Notes under the pieces: generated by a model
Seen by the model: only the letters and a program-made list of their open reading frames with translations
What the model was told of the DNA's origin: nothing
The model's database searches: none
Made by a program: the position numbers and the translations under genes
NCBI RefSeq assembly: GCF_014268455.2
Contig: NZ_CP077085.1
Location: 1,736,001-1,800,000 of the forward strand
Source of the DNA: Pseudomonas shahriarae
GTDB lineage: Bacteria > Pseudomonadota > Gammaproteobacteria > Pseudomonadales > Pseudomonadaceae
DNA length: 64,000 nt
Direction: 5' to 3'
Part shown: positions 44,896-53,900 of the stretch, one piece after another
Layout: each line of letters starts with the position of its first letter
Position numbering within the stretch: the stretch's first letter is position 1

Positions 44896-45492
44896 ATGTC
44901 CAGACCCCAATGCCCCCGCTGCCTGCGGCCGACCACCCACTGCCTGTGCGCACTGATCCCGAGCCTGCACAGCCGTACCCGGGTGTTGCTGTTGCAGCAT
45001 CCCAGCGAGGTCAACCATGCGCTCAACACCGCGCGCCTCGCCGCGTTGGGCCTGGTGAATGCGCAGTTGGTAGTGGGCGAAGTATTTGAAGACTTGCAGA
45101 CCTTGCTCAACCCTCCGGGGTATCAGGCACGGCTGCTGTTTCCTGGCGAAGAGGCGCAGTCGCTGCAGACCTATGGCCCATCCGATGAGCCGTTGCTGCT
45201 GGTGGTGCCCGACGGTACCTGGCGCAAGGCGCGCAAGTTGCTGCACCTCAACCCGCTGCTGGCGGCGTTGCCACGGGTGACGCTGGCGGCGGGCGCAGTG
45301 TCCCGCTACCGATTGCGCAAGGCACCGGGGCCGGGGGCGTTGTCGACGGTGGAGGCAATTGTGCAGGCGTTGCAGGTGCTGGAGGCGCCGCAGTCATTTG
45401 ATCCGTTGTTGCGGCCGTTTGAGGCGTTGATCGACGGGCAGATAGCGGCGATGGGGGAGGAGGTGTTTCAGCGCAATCATGGGGGTGATTAG
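44896..45492 (+). CDS. tapT: DTW-domain tRNA-uridine aminocarboxypropyltransferase (TapT-like)
   Basis: The 198-residue protein has an N-terminal zinc-binding C-x2-C pattern, CPRCLRPTTHCLCALIP (four cysteines), and the DTW motif region PDGTWRKARKLL, followed by STVEAI. DTW proteins transfer the 3-amino-3-carboxypropyl group of SAM to tRNA uridine 47 to make acp3U. It starts 2 bp after gbuR (ATG 44896), which suggests co-transcription without an obvious functional link. The length fits. Confidence 0.85.
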   Translation: MSRPQCPRCLRPTTHCLCALIPSLHSRTRVLLLQHPSEVNHALNTARLAALGLVNAQLVVGEVFEDLQTLLNPPGYQARLLFPGEEAQSLQTYGPSDEPLLLVVPDGTWRKARKLLHLNPLLAALPRVTLAAGAVSRYRLRKAPGPGALSTVEAIVQALQVLEAPQSFDPLLRPFEALIDGQIAAMGEEVFQRNHGGD

Positions 45493-45553
45493 CCGGTTCA
45501 CCGAGGTCCAGCTCCCCCATTGACAGCGCCGCTCAAGACATGCGCGGTCGATG

Positions 45554-45580
45554 TGGGAGCTGGCTTGCCGGCGATGGCGC
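45554..45580. repeat. Single REP sequence
   Basis: GTGGGAGCTGGCTTGCCGGC with following bases is an unpaired REP copy of the same class as the arms near 18.7 kb. It lies downstream of the convergent lapC-type and DTW genes. Confidence 0.6.
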
Positions 45581-45594
45581 CTGCCCAAACACCG

Positions 45595-46950
45595 CTAACG
45601 CTCGCGCATCGCCTCCGTGCGTGCCTTCAACACCGGCTTGAGCAAGTAATCCAATACGCTTTTCTCCCCGGTAATAATGTCCACCGTTGCCACCATCCCC
45701 GGGATGATCAGCAACGGTTTTTTCTCCCCGCCCAGATGGTTCTTATCGGTGCGCACCTGGATCAGGTAGAAGCTGTTGCCCTTGTCGTCGGTAATCGTAT
45801 CGGCGCCGATCAGTTCCAGTTTCGCCGCCAGCCCGCCGTAGATCGTGTAGTCATAGGCACTGAACTTGACCATCGCCTTCTGCCCCGGATGCAAGAACGC
45901 CACGTCCTGGGGCCGTACTTTGGCCTCGATCAGCAGGTTGTCTTCCAGCGGGACGATTTCCACCATGTCGCTGCCCGGCTGGACGACGCCGCCGATGGTG
46001 TTGACCTTCAGTTGCTTGATCACCCCATGCACCGGGGAGACCACGGTGGTGCGGCTGACGCGGTCATCGATGGCGATGCTGGTGGCGGTGATTTTTGACA
46101 GGTCGGTGCGTTTTTCGTTGAGTTCCTTGGCGGCTTCCGAGCGGAAGGTCTGTACCGATTCGTCGATCTTGCTCTTGATCTCATTGATCGCCGATTCCGC
46201 CCGGGGGATTGCCAGGGTGGTGGCGTTCAACGAGCCACGGATCTCCACGGCGCTGCGTTTGAGGCGCAGGATTTCCACCGGTGACACCGCGCCGGTGCCC
46301 ACCAGAGGGGCCGACATGTTCATCTCTTGTTGCAGCAGCGCCAGGCTGGAGCTGAATTGGCCCTGTTTGGAGCGAAACTCCGCCAGCTCCTGGGTTTTCT
46401 GCCGCAGCTGTTCGCTCAAGGTCCGTTGCTCGCTGCTCAAGCGCCGCTGGCGTTGTTCAAACAGCGAGCGTTCGTCTTCGGCCACTTGCGGGGCCTTGGC
46501 GATCACTTCATCGGACAATTTGAACGGCCGCCCCTCGGCCTCGGCCGACAGGCGCTCGACCTGGGCGGTGAGGGCATACCGGTCGACTTCGCTTTCGCCC
46601 TTGTTCGAGCGGAACCGCGTGTCGTCCAGTTGCAGCAGTTTGTCGCCCTTGTCCACCATCTGCCCTTCGCGCACGTAGATCTGGGTGACGATGCCGCCTT
46701 CCAGGTTCTGGATCACTTGCACCTTGCTCGACGGGATGGCCTTGCCTTCGCCCATGGTCACTTCATCGAGAACGGCAAAGTTGGCCCACAGCAGGGCGCA
46801 GATGATCAGGCCGGCGGTCAGCCACACGATAATCCGTGAACGGCGCGGCGAGTCCTGCAGCGCAGCGCCTGCCAGTTCGGGCATGAATTCGCTGTCGGCG
46901 GTTTTGCCAAAGCTCTTGAAGTAGCCCGGTGGCGCGGGAGTGGCTGACAT
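45595..46950 (-). CDS. lapC: Type I secretion membrane-fusion protein (HlyD family, LapC type)
   Basis: ATG 46950 with AGGAGCC upstream gives 451 residues; the frame is open to 47004 but that leader is not family-like. One membrane span lies near residues 40-60 (WLTAGLIICALLWANF), then a lipoyl-like half (QVIQNLEGGIVTQIYVREGQ), a long coiled coil (about 110-300) and the second barrel with a VRTDKNHLGG loop. It links the inner-membrane ABC transporter to the TolC-like channel. Last gene of the minus-strand lapE-lapB-lapC unit, 10 bp after lapB, and intended for the adhesin encoded divergently. Confidence 0.9.
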   Translation of the reverse strand: MSATPAPPGYFKSFGKTADSEFMPELAGAALQDSPRRSRIIVWLTAGLIICALLWANFAVLDEVTMGEGKAIPSSKVQVIQNLEGGIVTQIYVREGQMVDKGDKLLQLDDTRFRSNKGESEVDRYALTAQVERLSAEAEGRPFKLSDEVIAKAPQVAEDERSLFEQRQRRLSSEQRTLSEQLRQKTQELAEFRSKQGQFSSSLALLQQEMNMSAPLVGTGAVSPVEILRLKRSAVEIRGSLNATTLAIPRAESAINEIKSKIDESVQTFRSEAAKELNEKRTDLSKITATSIAIDDRVSRTTVVSPVHGVIKQLKVNTIGGVVQPGSDMVEIVPLEDNLLIEAKVRPQDVAFLHPGQKAMVKFSAYDYTIYGGLAAKLELIGADTITDDKGNSFYLIQVRTDKNHLGGEKKPLLIIPGMVATVDIITGEKSVLDYLLKPVLKARTEAMRER

Positions 46951-46960
46951 GGTGGGGCTC

Positions 46961-49135
46961 CTAGACGGCGGCCGAGCCGACACGGCCCTTGCGCAGTGCA
47001 TCAATCACACTTTCTTTGGGGCCGTCGGCAACGATGCGGCCGTTGTCCAGCACGATCAAGCGGTCGACCAGGCTGAGCATCGAGGTGCGGTGCGTGACCA
47101 ACAGCAATGTCTTGCCCTTGACCCACAGCTCCAGGCGCTGGCGCAGGGTTTCTTCGCTGCTGTTGTCCATGGCGCTGGTGGGTTCGTCCAGCAGCAGGAT
47201 CGGCGGGTCGAGCAGCAACGCGCGGGCCAGCAACACCGCCTGGCGCTGGCCGCCGGACAGCAGTTGCCCGCGCTCGCCCACTGGCCGGTCGAAGCCTTGT
47301 GGGTGCTGGCGGGCCAGTTCGCTGACGCCGGTCAGTTCGGCCACTTCGAGCATCCGCGCATCGCTGATATAGCGCGCGCCCAGGGTCAGGTTATCGCGCA
47401 GGCTACCGGCCAACAGCGGCAGGTCATGGGCCACATAGCCCACTTGTTGGCGCAGGTCGGCCACATCCAGCTGGCGCAGGTCGAGGCCATCGAGCAGCAA
47501 CTGGCCTTCTTCTGGCGCGTAGAAGCCCATCACCAGGCGTCCCAGGGTGCTTTTGCCCGAGCCGCTGCGGCCGATAATACCCACGCGCTCGCCGGCCTTG
47601 AGCTGGAAACTGACTTGGCTCAGGGCCGGGGTGTTCTGCCCGGCATAGCGGAAGGTGACCTGGCTGACTTCCAGGGCGCCACTCAGTTGCGTGCGCTCCA
47701 GTGGGCGCTGCTGCGGGTCGCGCTCCTGGGGCAGGGCCATCAGCGCGTCGGTGCTGCGCATGGTCAATTGCGCCTGCTGGTAGCGGGTGATCAACCCGGC
47801 GATCTGCCCCAGCGGCGCCAATACCCGGCTGCCGAGCATGTAGGTGGCCACCAGCGCGCCGACACTGAGGCTGCCGGCGATGATGCTGTAGACCCCGGCA
47901 ACAATGGTCGCCATCCCGGAAAACTGCTGGATGAACAGCGTGCCATTGGTGGCCAGCGCCGAGAGGTTGCGCGCATGGCTGTCGAGGCGGGTGAGGGCGC
48001 CGTGGGTGCTTTCCCACTGGTGCTGGCGCTCGCTTTCGGCGCTGCAGGCCTTGAGGGTTTCCAGGCCGCTGAGGGTTTCGATCAACAGCGCCTGGCGTTC
48101 GGCGCCCAGGCTCAGGCTTTTTTGCACGGTGTCGCGCAGGCGTACCTGGATCAGCATTGCAAAGCCGATGGTCAGCGGGAACGCACACAAAGGGATGATC
48201 ACCAGCCAGCCGCCGAGCAGGCCGATCACCAGCAGCATCAGCACGGCGAAGGGCAGGTCGATCAGGCTGGTAAGGGTCACCGCGGTGAGGAATTCGCGCA
48301 GGCCCTGGAAGTCATGGATGCTCTGGGCAAAACCGCCGATGGTGGCGGGGCGCGCCTTCATCGACATGCCGGTGATGCGCTCGAACAGGGTCGCTGACAA
48401 AATCACATCGGTCTTCTTGCCGGCGGTGTCCAGCAGATGGGCGCGCACCACCCGCAGTACCAGCTCGAACGCCGTGCCGATCAGCAGACCGATCACCAGT
48501 ACCCACAAGGTCGAGGTGGCCTGGTTCGGCACCACGCGGTCGTAGGTCTGCATCACGAACAGCGGCACCATCAGGCCCAGCAGGTTGATCAGCAAACTGG
48601 CGAGAATTGCATCGCTGTACAGCCAGCGCGACAGCTTCAAGGTGTCGCGAAACCACGCCTCGACTCTTGGTACCAGCGGCGTGCGCAGGTCTTCGATTTC
48701 GTGCCGTGGCCGGGCAAACAGGGCCTGGCCGCTGTAGGCCGCGTCGAGCTCTTCGCGGCTGACCCACTGTTCGCCGCCTTCGGCTTCGCTGGGCAGGATC
48801 AGCGCCTGGCCATCCTCGCACCAGCGCCGCAACACCGCGCAGCGGCCTTCGTTGAGCAGCAACAGCACTGGCAGGTTCAGCGCCGAGATGGCCTTCAAGT
48901 CCCGGCGCAATACCCGCGCCTGCAAGCTGGCACGGGCGGCTGCCCGTGGCAGCAAGTCCAGGCTCAGGCGTTGTTGCGCCAAGGGCAGGCCGGCGCTCAG
49001 GCTGCTACGGCTGACGCTGCAGCCGTGCAGCTTGCAGAGGATCAGCAGGCCGTCGAGCAACGGGTCATCAAAGCTCTGGCGCGGGTCGACACCCGGGTTC
49101 AGCGGTTCCATCTGGCTCACGGCGATCTGCTCCAC
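46961..49135 (-). CDS. lapB: Type I secretion ABC transporter with degenerate C39-like domain (LapB type)
   Basis: The 724-residue protein has an N-terminal C39-peptidase-like domain (about residues 20-145) that lacks a recognisable catalytic cysteine arrangement, so it would only dock the substrate. A six-helix membrane domain follows (about 165-450), and an ATPase with Walker A GRSGSGKST near 521-529, LLSGGQRQAVLLAR near 626 and Walker B ILLLDEPTSAMD. This matches LapB-type transporters for giant RTX adhesins. I take GTG 49135; ATG 49111 is an alternative. It starts 8 bp after lapE. Confidence 0.9.
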   Translation of the reverse strand: MEQIAVSQMEPLNPGVDPRQSFDDPLLDGLLILCKLHGCSVSRSSLSAGLPLAQQRLSLDLLPRAAARASLQARVLRRDLKAISALNLPVLLLLNEGRCAVLRRWCEDGQALILPSEAEGGEQWVSREELDAAYSGQALFARPRHEIEDLRTPLVPRVEAWFRDTLKLSRWLYSDAILASLLINLLGLMVPLFVMQTYDRVVPNQATSTLWVLVIGLLIGTAFELVLRVVRAHLLDTAGKKTDVILSATLFERITGMSMKARPATIGGFAQSIHDFQGLREFLTAVTLTSLIDLPFAVLMLLVIGLLGGWLVIIPLCAFPLTIGFAMLIQVRLRDTVQKSLSLGAERQALLIETLSGLETLKACSAESERQHQWESTHGALTRLDSHARNLSALATNGTLFIQQFSGMATIVAGVYSIIAGSLSVGALVATYMLGSRVLAPLGQIAGLITRYQQAQLTMRSTDALMALPQERDPQQRPLERTQLSGALEVSQVTFRYAGQNTPALSQVSFQLKAGERVGIIGRSGSGKSTLGRLVMGFYAPEEGQLLLDGLDLRQLDVADLRQQVGYVAHDLPLLAGSLRDNLTLGARYISDARMLEVAELTGVSELARQHPQGFDRPVGERGQLLSGGQRQAVLLARALLLDPPILLLDEPTSAMDNSSEETLRQRLELWVKGKTLLLVTHRTSMLSLVDRLIVLDNGRIVADGPKESVIDALRKGRVGSAAV

Positions 49136-49143
49136 GTCTTTGG

Positions 49144-50502
49144 CTACTTCAGGTCGGGCAGGTGGGCTTCGCTTCTGACTTCCGACTGGGCAATGGCTTC
49201 GGCCGGCACCACCACGCGCTCCTTGTTCAGCAACTCGCCCATATTGGCCAGCACGCGGTACATGGAGAACTCTTCGGTGTAGCGCACTTCGGTGTAGCGC
49301 CGGTTGGCGTTGTACAGCTCGTTTTCACTGTCCAGCAGGTCCAGCAGGGTGCGCTGGCCCAGGCCGAACTGGTCCTGATAGGCCGCGCGTACGCGCTGGG
49401 TGGTTTCGGCATATTCGCGGGCGGTGGGGGTCTGGATGCGGGCGTTGTCCATGGCATGCCAGGCCAGGTTGAGGTTCTCGTTGAGCATGCGCAGGGCGTT
49501 GTTGCGGATGTCCATGGCCTGGTTGATCTTGTGCGAGTCCGACGCCAGGCGGGCCTTGTCGCTGCCGCCACGGAACAGGTTGTAGTTCATCACCACGCCC
49601 ACCCGCCATTGGTTATCGTGACCCAGGTCGCCGCGCACATTGTTATTGGCGCCCACCGCCGCCTCGGCATCGAAGCGTGGATAGAACGGCGACTTGGCCA
49701 CCTCGTACTGGCTCTCGGCGGCCATCACATCGGACTGGGCCGACTTCAGATAGGGGTTGTTCTCCAGCATGCTGCGCCGGGCGCCGAGTTGGTCGCTGGG
49801 CAGCTCGCCCTTGATCGAGGCCGGGCTTTCCAGTTCATCCGGCATGCGCCCGACCACGCTATAGAAGTTCGATTCGGCGTCTTGCAGGTCGACCAGTGCG
49901 GTCTGGTAGTTATTGTCTGCCAGGGCCCGGCGGGCGGTGGACTGGTCGCGGTCGGCGGTGCTGCCGATGCCGCGCTCGGTGCGCAGGCCGATCTGGTCGG
50001 TGACGCGCAGGTGCGCCTGCAGGTTGTTCTTGGCCAATGTCAGCAGGTCGCGGCGCTTGAGTACTTCCAGGTACACCTCGACGGTGCGCAGGGCCAGGCT
50101 CTCGGCGGTGCCACGGGTGTAATAGGCGCGGGAGTTGACCACCGCCCCGGTGCGCTGCACTTCGTTGGAGGTGTTGAAACCGTCGAACAGCATCTGGCGC
50201 AGGCGCAGTTCCGACTGGGTGTAGTTGTCGGTCTCGGTGTGGTGATTGCCACCACGGGCGCGGGTGGTGCTGTTGTCGCTGTAGTCACGGCCGTAGGCGG
50301 CATTGAGGTCGAGACTGGGGTAGAAGCCGCCTCTGGCGACTTTCACATCTTCATCGGCCGAAAGCCGGCTGTTACGGCTGGCATTCAGTTCCGGGTGAGT
50401 GTCCAGCGTGCTTTGGATCGCTTGGGTCAGCGACATTGCTTGGGTGTTGGTGCAGGCCATGGCGATCAGAATCGCGCTGCAGAGGGGGGTAAAGGCGCGC
50501 AT
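49144..50502 (-). CDS. lapE: TolC-family outer-membrane channel for type I secretion (LapE type)
   Basis: The 452-residue protein has a signal peptide ending NTQA before MSLTQAIQ, then the tandem outer-membrane efflux domains of TolC, with long helical tracts (about residues 140-260 and 330-420) and short strand regions containing NYNLFRGGSDKARL. ATG 50502 follows GGGAG. It forms the outer-membrane exit for the adhesin and is the first gene of the lapEBC unit, transcribed away from the adhesin gene across 467 bp. Confidence 0.9.
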   Translation of the reverse strand: MRAFTPLCSAILIAMACTNTQAMSLTQAIQSTLDTHPELNASRNSRLSADEDVKVARGGFYPSLDLNAAYGRDYSDNSTTRARGGNHHTETDNYTQSELRLRQMLFDGFNTSNEVQRTGAVVNSRAYYTRGTAESLALRTVEVYLEVLKRRDLLTLAKNNLQAHLRVTDQIGLRTERGIGSTADRDQSTARRALADNNYQTALVDLQDAESNFYSVVGRMPDELESPASIKGELPSDQLGARRSMLENNPYLKSAQSDVMAAESQYEVAKSPFYPRFDAEAAVGANNNVRGDLGHDNQWRVGVVMNYNLFRGGSDKARLASDSHKINQAMDIRNNALRMLNENLNLAWHAMDNARIQTPTAREYAETTQRVRAAYQDQFGLGQRTLLDLLDSENELYNANRRYTEVRYTEEFSMYRVLANMGELLNKERVVVPAEAIAQSEVRSEAHLPDLK

Positions 50503-50969
50503 GGGTACATCTCCCGGTGTCAGTGTTACTGGTCTGTCGCCATTTATTTGACGAATTTAGGGGGCAAACCGTCTCAGGCTTGTAACAACACAGCTAAGAA
50601 CATTTGCGGGGGGAGCTAAGAAGGATTTCTCATAATGTTTATGTCCAAAAAAACTTATGCGTTCTGCGCGAAGCAAGACATTGTTCAAAGCACAAGCCTT
50701 GAGTTATGTGCGCTGTGGCGTGTTTTTCGGCTCGGGGAAAGTTCAATCGCAAGTGCGAGCAGGTGATGGGGTAGCGAAAAAAAGGGCGTTTTTTGGTGAC
50801 GGTTTTTTGTCACTCTCTCTCTTTTTGAAAGGCTCTCTGTAACGGGGTTGAAGCGCGGGTTGGCGGCTGATTTGAATCAGTTTTGTGCCACTTCCGGCCC
50901 CCCCGATCCACTGCACTTGTGCACGTAACCGAGGTGCCGACTACTGGGGTCGGACAGGGAGATAAGCGC
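50503..50969. promoter_or_regulatory. Divergent control region between lapE and the adhesin gene
   Basis: This 467-bp AT-richer region must hold the promoters of both the secretion operon and the adhesin. Visible are several T tracts (50790-50830), a palindrome at 50867-50880 and AGGGAG at 50956-50961 before the adhesin ATG. I see no convincing sigma-70 pair or FleQ box. A short frame around 50657-50842 has no support as a gene. Confidence 0.5.
50867..50880. promoter_or_regulatory. 14-bp perfect palindrome, possible operator
   Basis: CTGATTTGAATCAG is a near-perfect dyad (CTGATT-TG-AATCAG), 90 bp before the adhesin start codon. The 6-bp arms fit a helix-turn-helix dimer, but no regulator can be named. 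Confidence 0.3.
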
Positions 50970-53900
50970 ATGGCCAAGTTAATCGGTGTTGTCAGCAAGG
51001 TGGTTGGGGAAGTCTTTGCCGTGGCAGGAGATGGCAGTCGCCGAAGCCTGATCGAAGGCGACCGACTGTTTGCCGGCGAGCAACTGCAGACCGGTGCGGC
51101 CGGTGCAGTCGCGGTGCAACTGACCAACGGCCAGGAGCTGACCCTGGGGCGCGACAGCAGCCTGGGCCTTTCCCCGCAATTGCTGGCTGGCCAGGCGCCG
51201 CGGATTCACGCCTCGGAAGACCTTGCACCGAGCCAGGCACAGTTGACCGATGTGCAGCAACTGCAAAAAGCCATCGCCGCCGGTGACGACCCGACCCAGA
51301 CCGCTGAAGCCACGGCCGCCGGCCAAACCGGCAGCACGGCGGCAGGTGAGCTGGGCGGTGGGCACTCCTTTGTGTTGTTGACCGAAGTCGCCGGGCGGGT
51401 GGAGCCGGTCATCGGCTTTCCCACGGCAGGGTTTGGCGGGATTCCTGAGTTTCCGTTGTTCCAGGTCGCCGGCCAGCCCGATACCGGCAACGACCAGCCC
51501 GTGGTGGTGCCTCCCGACAACCCAGTGAGCCTGGGTGGGCTGGAGGTCGAGGGCGGCGAGTTGACGCTCAACGAGGCCAATCTTGCACAAGGCTCGGCCA
51601 GCAATCCGGCGGCGCTGGTGCAGACCGGCACCTTCAACGTCTCGGCGCCCGATGGCCTGCAAAGCCTGACCGTGGGCGGCATCAGCGTGGTCAGCGGCGG
51701 GGTGGCCAGCAGCTTCCCGCAAACTATCACCACCGGGCTGGGCAACACCCTGAGCATCACCGGCTACAACGCAGCCACCGGGGTGATCAGCTACAGCTAC
51801 ACCTTGACCGGCAATGAGGCCCATCCGTCGGGCAACGGCAGCAACAGCCTGGGTGAGCAATTCGCGGTGGTCGCCACCGATAGCGATAACGACAGCGCCA
51901 CCGGCTCGCTGGATATCACCCTCATCGACGACGTGCCCAAGGCGCTGGATGACAGCCATGAGGGTCGCGCTTCGGAAAGCCTGCTGACCCTCAGCGGCAA
52001 CGTCCTGGATAACGACACCCAAGGTGCCGACCGCGTCGCCAGCGGCCCGATCACCGGCGGCACGTTCAGCGGTCAATACGGCACTCTGGTGCTGGCGGCT
52101 GACGGCAGCTACACCTACACGCTGAACACCGCCGACCCTGATTTTGTCGCGCTGCAGGGCGGCGGCAATGGCAGCGAAACCTTCACCTACACCCTGACCG
52201 ACGCCGACGGCGACAGCAGCACCGCCAACCTGGTGCTGCAAGTGCACAACAATGATGACCCGGTGGTGATTGGCGGCATCAGCGTAAATGGCGCCGACCT
52301 GACCCTCTATGAAAAAAACCTGGTGGACGGCAGCAGCCCTGACGCTGGCGCGCTGACCCGCGCCGGCAGCCTGACCGTATCGGCCGTGGACGGCTTGCAG
52401 AACCTGTCGGTGGGCGGTATCAGCGTGGTGTCCGGCGGTGTCGCCGCCGGCTTCCCGCAATCCATCGCCACCGGCCTGGGCAATACCCTGACCATCACCG
52501 GGTTTGACCCGGCCACCGGGGTGATCAGCTACAGCTATACCCTGACGGGCACCGAGGCGCATCCGTCGGCGGGCGGGTTGAATGACCTGACCGAGAGCTT
52601 CAGCGTTATCGCCAACGACACCAACAACAGCACCGCCACCGGCACTCTGCACGTGAGTGTGGTGGACGATGTACCGACCGCTGCCGATGACGGCAATGCG
52701 CAAGTGGCCTCCGAAAGCCTGCTGACCCTGAGCGGCACGGTGTTGACCAATGACGCGCAAGGCGCCGATCGGGTCGCGTCCGGGCCGATTACGCCGGGCT
52801 CCTTCACGGGGCTTTACGGCACGTTGGAGTTGGCGGCGAATGGCACGTATGTGTACACGCTGAATACCGCCGATAGCGATTTTCTGGCATTGAATGGCGG
52901 TGGCAGCGGCACTGAAAGCTTTACCTATACCCTGACGGATGCCGATGGCGACACCAGCACCGCCAACCTGGTGTTGCAGGTGCATAACAACGACGACCCG
53001 GTGGTGTTGACGGGGCTTGAGGTGAATGGCGGGGAGGTTACGGTCTATGAGAAAAACCTGTCGTTGGGCAGTGCTGTTGATGGGCCTGCACTGACTCAAT
53101 CCGGCACCTTCACGGTGACGGCATTGGACGGCCTGAAAAACCTGACTGTGGGCGGGATTAGCGTCGTCACCAACGGCGTTGCCGCTACTTTTCCACAATC
53201 GGAACCTACCGGCTTCGGCAACACCCTGACCATCACTGGCTACAACGCCAGCACGGGTGTGATCAGTTACAGCTACACCCTCAACGGCACCGATAGCCAC
53301 CCAACCGGCGCTGGTACTAACAGCATCAGTGAGTCGTTCGCGGTGGTTGCCACCGACAGTAACAACAGCAGTGCCAATGGTTCGCTGGACGTCAATGTGG
53401 TCGACGATGTGCCTACTGCAGTTGATGACGCCAATGTACAAGTGGCCTCGGAAAGTCTGCTGACTTTGAGCGGCAGTGTTTTGGGTAATGACGTACAAGG
53501 TGCTGACCGCATAGCGACCGGGCCGGTTACGCCAACTACCATCGTGGGTACCTACGGCACTCTGCAGCTGTTCGCGGATGGCAGCTACACCTACACCCTC
53601 GACAAGACTGACCCGCAGTTCATGGCCCTGAATGGCGGCGGCAACGGCACTGAAACCTTCACCTATCAGCTTAACGATCTCGACGGTGATACCAGCACCG
53701 CCAACCTGGTGTTGCAGGTGCATAACAACGACGACCCAGTGGTGTTGACCGGCCTGAACGTCAATGGTGGCGAAGTCACCGTCTACGAGAAAAACCTGCC
53801 GTTGGGTAGCGCTAACGATGGGCCTGCGCTGACTCAATCCGGCACCTTCACGGTGACCGCCTTGGACGGCCTGAAAGACCTGACTGTGGGCGGTATCAGC

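Noticed and set aside
45595..50502. Secretion genes as a multidrug exporter or bacteriocin exporter
   Set aside because: The C39-like domain lacks a catalytic cysteine, and the divergent giant RTX adhesin provides the obvious substrate.
50657..50842. Short plus-strand frame in the adhesin control region
   Set aside because: No ribosome site and no recognisable protein; probably chance.
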